NCBI GenBank assembly: GCA_030248215.1
Contig: JASANG010002875.1
Location: 124,001 to 188,000 of the forward strand
Reading direction: 5' to 3'
From: Enoplolaimus lenunculus
Taxonomy: Eukaryota; Nematoda; Enoplea; Enoplida; Thoracostomopsidae
DNA length: 64,000 nt
Made by a program: the position numbers and the translations under genes. Positions 22,801 through 32,696 of this stretch are shown in pieces (the first letter of the stretch is position 1; each line of letters opens with the position of its first letter). A model generated the notes under the pieces. It searched no databases. It was not told the DNA's origin and was given only the letters and a program-made list of their open reading frames with translations.

Positions 22801-25800
22801 ATAATCATAAGCGTTATCCTAAACATAAGCGTAAGCGTAAGCATAATGATGGGCGACGAATTGTCGAGTGGATCAAATTTCGAATTACAAGTTATCGGTC
22901 GACGAGTTTTCGGGCGCCGAATTGTAATGCCGTAGTACATTGTATATATATAAGGTATCTACAACTCAATCGTTCAACTTAAAGCATTTTTATCTCATTT
23001 GTGCGCTACGCAAAATGAACACGGTTTTTATTTAAAACATAAAATATTGAGGTCTAAAGATAAAGTCACAACATACTAATGATTAATGTAAAACAAAACC
23101 AAAAAACCATAGTTTGTACCTGATTCGACTTACAATTTGTTCTTTGGCATCCGCCAAATGTAACGATGTCCTTCGTTCGCGAACTTGAGTTTGATCGATG
23201 GCCAGCTCTTTGGCAGCCTAAAAAGCATTTTAAATTGAAATTTTATTTCGTCACACGAGCCAATAAATTAAATTCCAAATCAACTATCAATATGTTAAAT
23301 TGCAATTGTTTCAAAAAAGCAAATAATACACAACAAGATAGCAAGTGAAAATTGAATGCTATGGTTATTACTTTTCAAAAAATTCATCGTTTTATTGTGT
23401 TACATCGATCTGTTATCAATAAATGTGGGTGCAGGTGCAAAACTGCGTACACTTAACTTTATTTCAGCTTACCGGATACGCCACTAGGAACATATCAAAC
23501 AAAACGCAGTCTTACTTTTAATAAGGTTTGTCGAAACTGTTCCGCTTGCGATGCCATAACGAGGCGTTGACGTATATCGAGGTCTGCGAACAAAGTAGCG
23601 AACGTCCTTGCTGTCTCCAACGCGGTTTTGGTACCTTTCTGTAATATGAAAAATTCCGTAACTTTTCTACGTTCCCCCACAGGCTTAACATTACAATTTC
23701 ACTTAGGTTACAGAAAAGGCTTGTCTAAGTATCAGCCCAAGCCTAAACCTTTGCCTACACCTACAGTATTACCTAAGCCTAAACCTAAGCCTAAGCGTAA
23801 AACCTAAGAGTTGTGTAGGAAAATGAACCGAGCCGATTCGTTTTAAAATGTGGTACTTTTGAAACCCTATCACGCCGAAATGCAATAGCTTATTTAGAGA
23901 AAAGAATTTTTGAACAGTATAAAGAATACATCTGCACAAAATTGCTAGTGAACTGAGGAGGGGTATTAAATTGAACAAAGCAATAAAGAGCGGGGTCAAT
24001 TACAAAACGAAGGCTAAATTTTCATAACAGTGTTGCGTTGTTCATAGATTGTTCAGATTTGTGTAAAAATTTGTTGTCTTATTTGGATTTAGCAACCCAC
24101 ATGAATTGCCGCATGGTACCACAAAACAATTTGTACCCAAAAACTTTCTGACTTGTGGCGTCGGCCGTACGCCTTTTTTTCACTTTTTTAATTAAATCAT
24201 ATCCCATTAATGGTTTATCTTTTGTCTGAGACCTTATTTCAAGCCAGAATTCAAACCCGAAAGTCTCGGAAGGAAGATGTTTTGGCATTACAGCTCGACC
24301 ATAACAGATTAACGATCAAGCGACCATCACGCGATACTGCACCAAAAGGACTTCTTGGTCCAGCTGAAATGAAAGCGTATCTTATTTTTCATTAATTAAT
24401 TAATGGCTTACTGCACGAGCCGGAGCGATCACAATAATAATAAACCGTAAATCTTGCATTGTTCGACCGAGGTTTGTTGGATGACTCAGACGTGCAATTG
24501 CTACATGTCGATGTTGTACTGTAGGCAGCATGCATCTAAAACATAAAAACAAAAAAAACTATTTGCTAATGTTTAATGAACTATCTGTAAATTACTTACT
24601 GTACAGATTTGCTGGAAATTCTCAGCGAACTAAAAGTATTTGAAGCACCATTTTCATTCTGAATGTGGGCATGAAATTATATATTTAAATAATTTGCATA
24701 CGACGGTAATAAATATCAGGCAAAAGCTATAATTTAACTGCTGAGCCAATGATGATAAAATAATTCGACTTGTAAGGATATTCAAACACATAAATTAGTT
24801 TTTACCATAGATTCATCATGAATAATTTGCAGCTGCAAGTTCGCTCAATGAATTTTCGAACAAAACTTGCAGCTGCAAATTTCATCTGCACGAACGCTGA
24901 ATTCAAGCTTTTTGAATAAATTCAAAATGTGCGGATTAATTCAGAAGCGCTCAACATGTCTTCCGATTGGTCAATCAAAATGCAGGTGCAAGAAACTCAA
25001 GCGACTCGCACCCGCGTTCACAAGTGAGAAGTAAAATTAATAATCCAAATTCCAGTGAATAATTTGCAGCTGCTCGAACTTCGAAGCTGTTTTGCGATCA
25101 AACTTCCATAGACAAGTTGCACGTTAAAGTTTTTGCTGCAAAAACTTACACTTTTGGCTTCATAATGTTTAACGCATAGGTTTTTACGCCTTATCAAAAA
25201 TTTTATTGGTTAGGTTGTCAACACAAATGTTAAAAATCAGTGTAAAAGCTCTTAAATCTAAAACATCTTATATAGTAAAACAGTTGCAAAACAATGGTTT
25301 GAGGAAGTTAATGGAATTTCGTATCGTTCATTAAAATAAGTAGTTTTAATACAAGCAAAGCTATGTAAATGGTTCAAAAACAAATATTTAAGCAGATAAA
25401 CCACAAGATTTGGAAAGTAAACTACAGAATCTGTCTTAATGCACGATGTACTTACAGCGCACAAATCCAAGCTTGATCGTAATCAAATGTTCCTCCAGCA
25501 ATATTCGTAGTGCATATGCTTTGAACAGTTCGAGATAAAATGTGAACTGAAACAGCAAAACACATTGTCGAATGTCCACTTTGTAAAAAAGTGAAGAACA
25601 GATTTTACAAGAGGGACGGTGAACAAAAATAGTGCTTCCCACAAACTCGTAATTGAGAGAACCCCGACCATTGAGGTTCATCCATCTTGGCGAACTAGAA
25701 ATTGTTTTGCGGACCACGAAGTTCCAGAGCTGTGAATCATTTTATTGGGGACCCTGTGGAACCTGATTAGTGTCGCCTCTTCTTATTCTAACACCGGCTC

Positions 25801-28800
25801 TGCAACTACGGGTTTTTTGGGAAGCACTGATTGAGTTCTTCGGCCCAGTTATACCAAGGGAGTGCAAAATACTTTTCCGAACGTTGAAAGCTCTTCGGAT
25901 TTATCTTATTTTATGGTTTCTATAAGATTGGTACCGGGCAGCTAAGCATATGCCACCTATCGTTTGCAATCTCAAACAATGATAGTGTGATGGAAAGTTA
26001 CGTAGTCAGATTAGCTGTATTCACGACACGAACTCCGCTCTCAGCCCAAGAGTGTCCATATGCATTTACAATCCTTATTTGTCATAACCAGACTATTTTA
26101 TACTATTCTTGTTGAAGCATAAAGACAACATACCGGCTGCAAGCCGGCCTGCGGGACCACGGCTGGACTACACTGATCAGATTCGGGGCTAAAAAACTTA
26201 TATCCTTGCGAGTTCGTGCTCCTGAAGTAAACCATTGACCGCCGAGGAAACCTAACTCCCCACACCATGTGGCAACAAAGGTTCGGATACGGATTCGGTT
26301 TCAGTTACGAAAAAGCTGAATCCAAAAGCCGAATCCAACAATGCTTGGCAATATGTCTTCATTTTTAAACAATAAAATTTTAAGTAAAAATTATAATATA
26401 ATACATAAATCAATATTTTTATTTCAGGTCACAAATTTCAGAAGTGATGTCGGGGTCGAAATATACAAACGTTTATTAAAATTATACTGCTGGCATTGTG
26501 TTGTTATTCTGAAACAAATTATAAATCTATCTGAAATTTGCGACTCACACTCGGTCAATTCGTGTATATTCGGCGCCACCATACCTCACACAACAGGTTG
26601 AATCGAAAAGAAGAGAGTGTTGAACGAAATTTTTGGAAAAGATGGTGGTCGAAAAAGTGACAAAAGAAAGAAAACGGGATCCGCACGGTTTGACTCTTGG
26701 TCTTCACAAAATTTTTTAGACTTCGATGTAATCACAAGTGACTTCTATAATTGCAAATCTAGAAATGTCCTTGGGCCGTAGATTTTGTTTCGTACTTCTG
26801 GTACGTACTTCTGGTACAATTTGTTTCATTAAATTGTGTCACTTTAAGCCCTGGTGTATAGAATAATGGTAGTTAATACAAGAGTTTGCTAGTAACACGA
26901 GCCCCGGATCTCACACCATCTTAATCTGGGCCTGGATCGCCAGCTGAGTACCTGATTAGAAACATTCAATATAGAATGTAATTTGGATTTAAATGCTAAA
27001 GCTTCTATTAGACAAAACGCAATGCTACTATACCCTTTGTATAAGAGGACGCAACTGTGTATACATTTTATGCAGAATAGAAAGTATACCCAGAGCACGA
27101 TGCGTCTTTAGGTTGTAACCCGTATTCATGGAAATATAATTTAGAAATGCTATGAAACTTCAGAGTTCAGAGAAAGTTAAGCAGAAATGTAGACCGCTTC
27201 TATTTTAAACACATTCTAATGAAAGTTGGCTGACAGTTATACTTGTAATAGAGGTAAAATCAAATTCCATAAAGAAGGATGGTAGGGCCAAAACGCAATG
27301 CGGGCTGGTACGTTTTATGCCATATCGAACCAGGCTTTTTTGCATACTCAAGTCTAAGGGATGGGATCTGGGGATTAGCAACTTCAAACGCAACAAGAAC
27401 TAAAACTTACACTGATTTCCGGCATCTTGAGTGAACAAAGCGTTTTTCACTTGCTCCGATGTAAACTCTGGTTCTTGAATATCCATCACATGAATAATCC
27501 TGTGAAAAATATACCTTACTGTTTTATACAAAAATTTTGGATAAACTCAAAGATGAACAGTGCTACTTGGTATCTTTGAAAACGAGTACCGTCAGCAGAT
27601 TCCTACCAAACCAGGATATTGCCCGACATTTATTATTACACAGTTAAAAAATTTGGTTAACCTTCAAAACATTTTTGAACTGTGTTGTTTCATGCATGCA
27701 AAATTTGAGAATATAACTTCATGTCAAACCTGTTTTAATTTGCCGCAAGTTTGTCGGCCTTAGGTTTCAGGTTAAATGCAATAAACGTTTAACCAGCCGG
27801 ACAAGAACAATGCCTTGAAACCAGTTTCGTACTTAGCAAATATTTCTTCCAGACTGGTTTCTGGTAAGTCAAGCAATAATACGGCTTTGTTAAGCAAATG
27901 ATCGATATCCATTGTTGCTCGAATTTCAGAACCAAAATCTTTCATCGGAACTTTTTCATGCTTCACGTACATCAGCGTTACGTTTTCGTGTTCTTCTGAA
28001 AAAACCCAAATAAATCGTTGTTAATAAATAAATCTGATTTTGAAAAAGTTCAGCGGGTGATCAAGGAGATTCTTTGCACTACAGTGTACCGCAATAGACC
28101 GTGAGTAGACTTGAATTTGGTGTATGGGTTTTGTGGAAAACTTAGTAGTAAATTGTATTGTGGCAATTGATCCTACTACTTGCGAGCTGGATTTCTCAGA
28201 TCGAATTCATTGAGTCAGTTTAACAGATGCTGCAAAGAAAGTGAAAATAAATTGAAAATATTCTATATTCACTGTCTGCGCTAATAACTTTAAATACCGA
28301 TCGTATTCGATGCCCAAACAGAGAAGTATAAAGATAGACAGTTCCACAGATTTTTTTCTGTTTGCTGGATACTAAAGACCAAAAATTGCCAATGTAATGG
28401 CGTAAAAATAGTATATACATATTTCTAAGCCTAAGCCTCAGTAGAAGAACAGACCTTTAACTAAACCTAAAACTGAACCTAAGCCTAGGTCTGCGCAAAA
28501 AAATGGTCCAAAACTGATGTGCACTAAAAAATAGTGCCGAGAAAAAGTTAATTCGCCTTGTAAAGGAACGGGGGCCGCAGATATTATAATGAACACTTTT
28601 CTATGAAATATTTGCGTAATAATAAAGTTTTGAATTGAACCACAAAGTATTTCTTCAGTTGAACTTTGTTCACGAAATATTTTACATATCACAAGCTTAT
28701 ATTACACCTTTTGCCAACAAACAAAACAAAGGTGTAATTTTTATTTAAATCTTTCGTTATGACCTTAGTTCTAGGCTACAATCCATCAGGTTATATTCTA

Positions 28801-29344
28801 ACGCCTGTCAGAAGTTTTGGAAGGATATAACTGGATATGCCTTTTGCAAACGTCACTGAACAAAGATTTAAACTAAAAAGTTGCTTTTTGTTATAAACAA
28901 GTTTAAAATTATTTAACTGTAGTGACCCGAATAAGATGTGGCATTAAGAGGGGGATTCCCCATTTTGATTCCCAATCAATACGAGTCCGTATCCCTAATA
29001 AGAGTCTGTAAGCGGATAGAGTCCGTAAACGTTTAATTTAACGGATAATTGCAGTACTATATATATCAGTAACGAAGGGTGTCAGAGCGTGGGATAAAAA
29101 TAAATAATAGTCCGTAACCGAATAACAGGGGCTACTTTCTGGAGAGACCAAAGAAATATCAGTCCCGTCTTCTCATTCTGGTCACTACAGTATTAATGTT
29201 CTTTGTTGCATTTACAATTTTATTACCTTCTTCTTTAGTTATCGCAGCACTTATGTTAACACTGCCTATTTTGCTCAAACTGCTAAAACCTTTCATAACA
29301 CTGCCCGAACTCATTTTCTTCGGCTGATGTGTTGGCTCGGCCAT
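13870..29344 (-). CDS. SLC4A11: SLC4A11-type transporter (842 aa), 19 coding exons
   Basis: In transcript order the exons are 29344-29227, 27995-27833, 27499-27411, 25546-25456, 24535-24412, 23638-23516, 23217-23134, 22647-22560, 21405-21283, 20765-20652, 20337-20205, 19832-19759, 19493-19172, 18697-18591, 17847-17679, 16195-16022, 15279-15081, 14543-14374 and 13933-13870 (TGA). All junctions keep phase; the sum is 2,529 nt. Residues 1-293 are the cytoplasmic domain ([20 protein letters not shown]). Residues 294-842 are the membrane domain: [104 protein letters not shown], ending YLDALDGRH. These match human SLC4A11 (about 875-891 aa) nearly throughout, and exclude SLC4 bicarbonate exchangers, which read GQPLTILGSTGP. 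SLC4A11 is a plasma-membrane H+/OH-/NH3-linked carrier once proposed to move borate; this substrate range is family knowledge. One donor is the less usual GTTAGT (exon 16). Confidence 0.95.
16418..16996 (+). mobile_element. dispersed element, split by a PIF/Harbinger-like MITE
   Basis: The left part (CATGGTACAAAATGTACCAG) and right part (GCGCAACGCATGCTGG, GCATACTCTTGTTCATGG, TGTATCATCCA) recur at about 33,780-34,045 without the MITE between them. This copy is therefore an older element into which the 16,468-16,745 MITE inserted. Its right end directly touches the first unit of the exon array at 16,997. The family is not recognised. Confidence 0.5.
16468..16745. mobile_element. PIF/Harbinger-like MITE, GC-rich
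   Basis: Terminal inverted repeats GGGTGGCCCTATACTCGTCG (left) and the inverse GTATAGTGCAACCC (right) are flanked by TTA on both sides (16,465-16,467 and 16,746-16,748), the 3-bp target duplication typical of PIF/Harbinger. The interior is strikingly GC-rich and holds a roughly 21-bp tandem, GATGACGGACGGCGCTGTAC, in three near-perfect copies plus diverged ones (about 16,590-16,715). It lies in intron 15 of the transporter gene. No transposase. Confidence 0.75.
16997..17764 (-). repeat. eightfold 96-bp tandem duplication of an SLC4A11 exon end plus splice donor
   Basis: On the minus strand each unit holds the last 86 nt of exon 15 (from GCAATGGGCCTTGGATTTTG to CAGAACAA) and 10 intron nt (GTAAGTTCTC). 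Units start every 96 bp, and the one at 17,669-17,764 contains the true exon end. They are nearly identical: one has an A-to-G type change near 17,251, two share GATACAC near 17,550 and 17,646, and one has ACGTGT near 17,580. Donors (+ACTTAC) lie at 17,001, 17,097, 17,193, 17,289, 17,385, 17,481, 17,577 and 17,673. Only the 17,673 donor yields the normal protein. Read-through meets TAA inside the donor (CAG AAC AAG TAA). The units show no obvious 3' splice site, so they are donor-bearing partial exons. Near-identity implies recent or homogenised amplification. Confidence 0.95.
17679..17847 (-). CDS. SLC4A11: SLC4A11 exon 15 (source of the tandem array)
   Basis: The acceptor GTGCTTCAG lies just above 17,847. 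The exon encodes [15 protein letters not shown], then [18 protein letters not shown] and [11 protein letters not shown], matching human KFRYN and SGAMGLGFLLSMLFFIEQN. It covers an extracellular stretch and a membrane helix. It ends in phase 2 and joins the exon at 16,195, giving [16 protein letters not shown] against human NAPENRLVKGTAYHWDL. Confidence 0.9.
18398..18487. repeat. AT microsatellite (TATA/ATGT)
   Basis: A run of TA dinucleotides mixed with ATGT tetranucleotides in intron 14 of the transporter gene. Low complexity; length is likely to vary. Confidence 0.85.
18720..18870 (+). repeat. decayed tRNA-derived SINE, copy 4
   Basis: TAAATGCCTCTTACTCCAGT, GTTCGAAACCTAGCAGAAA and a trailing AAATAAAATCTGG line up with the core and tail of the SINE at 1,795. 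The head is poorly kept. It lies just upstream of exon 14 of the transporter gene. Confidence 0.5.
19172..19493 (-). CDS. SLC4A11: SLC4A11 exon 13, glycosylated outer loop
   Basis: The largest transporter exon (322 nt). It encodes the long extracellular loop and the next helix ([20 protein letters not shown] then KKT). The loop has five N-x-S/T sequons (NSS, NMS, NNS, NIT, NAT) in about 30 residues, where human SLC4A11 also carries its N-glycans. Loop sequence is otherwise poorly conserved; the helix is nearly identical. Confidence 0.9.
20938..21075. repeat. dispersed repeat ending in a GTAGCC / GAGCTGGCTAC motif
   Basis: GCGTAGCCGGGG, TTGCTTGTAAGTCATTTATA, CCCTCCTGAAAAATTTTTAT and GAGGTGAGCTGGCTACT occur in order. 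The same order or its inverse appears at about 33,565-33,685, 38,140-38,270, 48,390-48,500 and 52,300-52,400. It is a family of roughly 130 bp in introns and intergenic DNA, unclassified. Confidence 0.5.
21604..21775. mobile_element. PIF/Harbinger-like MITE, copy 2
   Basis: Ends GGGTTGCGCTATC and GAGTATGGCGCAACC are inverted, and TAA flanks both sides (21,601-21,603; 21,776-21,778). The interior has GC-rich arms (GCGCGCGGCGGCGTCCGGCG) around an AT-rich centre. Related by ends and layout to the element at 16,468, but the tandem is absent. It lies in intron 8 of the transporter gene. Confidence 0.7.
23700..23825 (+). repeat. TTAGGC-like dispersed repeat
   Basis: AAGCCTAAACCTAAGCCTAA and similar hexamer steps, with interruptions, lie between AGGTTACAGAAAAGGC and GTGTAGGAAAATGAACCGAG. 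It sits in intron 5, about 60 bp upstream of exon 6. Confidence 0.55.
24826..24886. repeat. inverted TTGCAGCTGCAA motif pair
   Basis: ATTTGCAGCTGCAAGTTCG is followed 20 bp later by its inverse, CGAACAAAACTTGCAGCTGC. A third partial copy lies near 25,062 (TTTGCAGCTGCTCGAACTTC). Each motif is itself palindromic and contains an E-box-like CAGCTG. It could be a short foldback element in intron 4. Confidence 0.5.
25930..26060 (-). repeat. dispersed repeat shared with 59,235-59,345
   Basis: The reverse strand reads GAGAGCGGAGTTCGTG, ATACAGCTAATCTGACTACG and CTTTCCATCACACTATCATT. The plus strand at 59,260-59,325 has the same order (GAGAGCGGAGTTTGTG, ATACAGCTAACCTGACTACG, CTTTCCATCGCACTATCAT). Unclassified, in intron 3 of the transporter gene. 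Confidence 0.55.
28410..28520 (+). repeat. TTAGGC-like dispersed repeat
   Basis: CATATTTCTAAGCCTAAGCC, AACCTAAGCCTAGGTCTGCG and an AAAAAAATGGTCC tail match the layout of the copies at 12,360 and 41,095. It lies in intron 1 of the transporter gene. Confidence 0.55.
28918..29190 (-). mobile_element. TA-family MITE, internally deleted, beside exon 1 of the transporter
   Basis: Ends CTGTAGTGACCCGAATAAGA and GGTCACTACAG are intact, but the interior is about 150 bp shorter than full copies: the segment between GGATAGAGTCCGTAAACG and the AACGGATAATTGCAG region is joined directly. The right end lies only about 36 bp inside intron 1, counted from the exon 1 donor. Confidence 0.8.
29227..29344 (-). 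CDS. SLC4A11: SLC4A11 first coding exon, standard form
   Basis: ATG at 29,344 opens [20 protein letters not shown] and runs 39 codons plus one G to a GTAATA donor (phase 1). The next exon starts with AA, completing GAA and giving KEEEEHENV. The peptide is basic and serine-rich and has no clear counterpart in human SLC4A11, whose N-termini also differ between isoforms. The start is supported by a TATA-like box upstream and phase fit, not by conservation. Confidence 0.7.
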
Positions 29345-29404
29345 TAGTCTGTTTTCACGCAGATTAAAATCAATCAATTTCTTTTTGAAAATTGATTTTC
29401 AACT

Positions 29405-29446
29405 AACTGGCAGCAGGGTTTATATATATTGCTTAGGTATTTGCAT
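29405..29446 (-). promoter_or_regulatory. candidate core promoter with octamer and TATA box
   Basis: On the minus strand, octamer ATGCAAAT (29,446-29,439) is followed within about 10 bp by AATATATATAAAC (about 29,430-29,418). The likely start near CCAGTTAGTT (about 29,405) would leave a leader of about 60 nt before the ATG. An octamer beside TATA is a classic POU-factor arrangement; use here is inferred. Confidence 0.4.
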
Positions 29447-29466
29447 TACTAAATGTAGAAATAAAT

Positions 29467-29601
29467 ACCGCACAGAGGACAACGACTGCTAAAGCGTTAG
29501 GTTTAAATGCAGAACCCTAGTTGATGTTTGTATTTAATACAAACATCTCTGGGTTCTGAAGTGAATGCTAACCCTTTAGTAGTAACTTGTTCTTTTGCGG
29601 T
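29467..29601. mobile_element. palindromic foldback MITE upstream of the transporter promoter
   Basis: TACCGCACAGAGGACAACGA on the left mirrors the right end, ACTTGTTCTTTTGCGGTA. Inner arms GCAGAACCCTAGTTGATGTT and AACATCTCTGGGTTCTGAAG meet at GTATTTAATAC. The whole 135 bp is one imperfect hairpin starting about 60 bp upstream of the octamer/TATA promoter. Confidence 0.8.
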
Positions 29602-29627
29602 ATTTCTGAAAAGCCAGCCGCAATTTT

Positions 29628-30123
29628 GGGTCTTTTCCGTTATCCCTACAGCCCGCGTTTACCCAAAAATTGTTGGATTTAAAAAATTTTGTATATTTGA
29701 GTTTCTCATGTGCTCCACTGATCATTCCAAGCCTAAATCTGACCCTTGGATCCAAAAAAAAATTTTGTCAAAAAGATTGACAAGTTATATACCATTCGCT
29801 GCGGATTGCGGAGCTGTGCAAATCAGCGCGCCAAATGACAATAACTAGTAAAACCAATGTTCTGACAGCAAAAAAATTTAGCACCGTTACACTCAGCTTT
29901 GAAAACTGTATCGAGTGGTATATAATTTATCAAACTTTTTAACAAAAAATTTTTCTGAGTCCCGAGAGAGATCTTGCGACCTTAAAAAATCGAATTTTTC
30001 AAAAAATCAAATTTAGGCGTGGAATGATTATGGAAAGTCATGGGAAGCTGAAATATGCAAAATTGTTCAAAACTGAATCATTTTTGGCCAAACGCAAGCT
30101 GGGGGGGATAACTGAAAAGACCC
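29628..30123. mobile_element. 496-bp long-TIR element with 8-bp target duplication
   Basis: Inverted arms of about 200 bp start GGGTCTTTTCCGTTATCCC on the left and, inverted, GGGTCTTTTCAGTTATCCCC on the right. Both then carry GCGTTTACCC/GGCC, CATATTT-like and AATCATTCC motifs. Flanks are GCAATTTT (29,620-29,627) and GCAAATTT (30,124-30,131), a target duplication with one mismatch. No coding capacity. Arms of the same family occur at 10.1, 36.4, 37.4 and 48.1 kb. Superfamily uncertain (hAT or Mutator-like). Confidence 0.75.
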
Positions 30124-30131
30124 GCAAATTT

Positions 30132-32560
30132 AACACTATTAAATCAATTACAAAATTTTGTGCATTTATTAGATAAATATGATTGTTATAAGCAAGACTG
30201 TGACATGAATACTATCGTAATTTACTGCTTGCGTGCTGAAGACAGCTGAATATTTCTCCTATCTTATAATTAGAATTAACTATTATACACTAGCATGGTC
30301 TGAAAAACTGTCTTTCTTCTATAACCACAAACTAAGTTTTTTTGCTTAGAGTTTAGTTGTAAAAATGTGCGTTTCATTGTCTTTAATTTGAAAACACATA
30401 ATATTTATCATGCAACCCTGATAAAGTACAGCTCACTCTACAAACGAATGGTTATGAGTGAATTCATGCAGCTATATTTCAAATCGCTAAGGAATTGAAC
30501 CGACTGCGAGAGCCTAAAAAACTGAGAGAGAGAACTGTAGTTCACGCATAGACAACCCGCATTTATAATACACAATTTTAATTTTAATCAGTCAAATTGA
30601 GCCTTTGCTGTGTCGCAGCTTGAAATCGATAAAACGGTACGTATATATGGCTGCGCATATAGCGAACACTGATCACAGTTTTCAAACTCATCAACCAATG
30701 GCAGATAGAGAAATATCTGACGGCGGAGGACTGGCATATAAAATACAATTTACAAAAATGTCACATCCAAGGTTCCGGTTAGTTTTTGGAGATATTTGCA
30801 AAAACAGTTTCAAAGAAACGGTAACAATCGCATTTAAACGTAACTATTTCGTTCCCGCTTCAGAAAGAATATAAATCGATGTTCAACAGACAACGGTTGA
30901 GTATAAATTGAATTCGAACCGATGTGACGACGACAAGACACGATCGAAGGATAACCCGAATTTGTTACGGTTTTATTCAAGACATGACAATTAATCAGGG
31001 ACACAGCAATATTGAAAGGCATCTTTGGAAAGAGGTCATATGCATGACATTAAAAGTTTCAAATTATCTCCTGGCGTACGACACAACATGTATGCGTTAG
31101 CGGGTATAACGGTGCACTACGAGTGGGGCTATACATTTTGACCATTTATAGCGCCACTCTAATTTTGGCCCATTTTTAAAATCAGGGGCGGTACATTCTT
31201 CTGCAGGATTACAATAAAATGAGCTCAAGTTTTAAACTAATTTTTTGTTTAGGGTTAGGATTAGGCCTATGTTCAGGCTATGACGGATAAGCACGTTTTT
31301 ACGGTTAAACTTAGATTTAGGCTTGGGCTTAGGCTTACGTTAAGAATAGTCTTATACTACTGTCACGGCGCTGTTCTATGCATTGTCCCTAATTTTTCAC
31401 AAGCTATTCAGTTATGAAAATTATCAATGAAAAACGCGGAAACAATCTTGTCACCAACATTTGCTATCGTGGTTTACGCTGTTTTGTTGGTTTGGATTCG
31501 GCAATTTATCATTAAAGTAAAAGTCCGCAAATAAAAATTGTTAAACAGCCGAAAGGGCAGGAACGTTTCCATAGGGGGCAAGCAATGTATATATTACGAA
31601 AAATTCTATTGAAATGCCGTTGAAAAAATTTACGGACAGTAAAAAAACCTGTTGGTAAGCGGGCGGGGCTCCCTCATCCGCACAGTTGAGGACCTGTAAA
31701 ATACTGAAACCCTAAATGGCGACATCTTTTGTTTGGTGCCAAAGCGAAATATTTAACCTTTAAAATAGAATGCCGATCAGCTTATATTGATTGATAGCGT
31801 TAAACCAGAAACAACCAGAAAAACCGTTCAAAAGAAATTTGCTACCAGAATTTGAAAATTTTTTTCTTGCACATTCTCGGTAAAAGGTTTAAGGTCAAGT
31901 TTTTTGTCTGACGCATCAGAACGCCAACGTATTGGTTGCCAGAACCCGTTGACTACTCGAAAAATTCAAAAAGGGCATGATACGTACGCGTCTTGCTTAA
32001 TCAAATGTTATATATGCGAAATTTGGTCGAACGTATACGCATGTCCGATTGGCGGATCCAGAAATTGCTGATGGAGAAACCGCTCGATATATAACAGTGA
32101 AAACCTCTCGAGCGAAGCGAACGAGAAGCTAAACGCAATTTTAGTACTTAATCAATAATACAAATTTTGTATTGAATTCAACGGCCTAGATAGTGTCCGT
32201 CTGGGTTACACAGTCGCCTGTTCACAACCACATTTAAACGATAATGGAAAGTTTACGGAACTTTAGTTATGAGAAAATTTAGAAACCTGTGTACGAAGTG
32301 TACAAGAACCATGCGTTTATACTAAACTTTAGTTATACCTACTTAGCTGCTTGACATTCCTAAAAACAACAAACAAACTGTTTTATATCTAATACAAATC
32401 TGAAACCAATACAAACAATATAAAGGGCGGAATGAACCAAAAAAACTACGAAAGCTTCTCAAATCAGGTAACACGCAACCACAGCAATCAACCTGTTTAG
32501 AGTTTATTGCGAGGGAGACAGAGATATGCTATTATTTTTAAAATAAATCTCAAAACTTAC
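30132..32560. other. gap between alternative first exons, no firm gene
   Basis: A plus-strand ORF at 30,605-30,874 and its minus-strand shadow have no recognisable motif. A reversed TTAGGC-like repeat copy spans about 31,160-31,345 (TTAGGGTTAGGATTAGGCC; GGCTTGGGCTTAGGCTTACG). A hAT-end-like GGCGGATCCAGA lies at about 32,052. Nothing else identifiable. Confidence 0.4.
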
Positions 32561-32600
32561 TTCCGGATTTTGACACAGTAGAAGTTTGAGTTTTGGTCAT
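32561..32600 (-). CDS. candidate alternative first exon of the SLC4A11-like gene
   Basis: ATG at 32,600 encodes MTKTQTSTVSKSG and ends in phase 1 at a perfect GTAAGT donor. Joining to the shared exon at 27,995 gives AAA and KEHENVTL in frame. Its length, phase, strand and a TATA-like box about 80 bp upstream parallel the standard first exon. Only 13 codons are present, so chance is a real alternative. Confidence 0.45.
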
Positions 32601-32680
32601 ATTCGTTTGTCAAAATCGCTACTGTGCGAAATAAAAAAATATACGTTAACTAATACAGAACCGTCTGTAAAGAAAATACA

Positions 32681-32696
32681 TTTATAGAGTATATAA
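32681..32696 (-). promoter_or_regulatory. candidate TATA box for the alternative exon
   Basis: Minus strand CTTATATACTCTATAAATG spans about 32,698-32,680, with TATAAA at 32,686-32,681, about 80 bp upstream of the ATG. The spacing is like that of the other two proposed starts. Confidence 0.3.

Noticed and set aside
30605-30874. 89-codon plus-strand ORF
   Set aside because: No recognisable family, no splice context, and open on the opposite strand as well.
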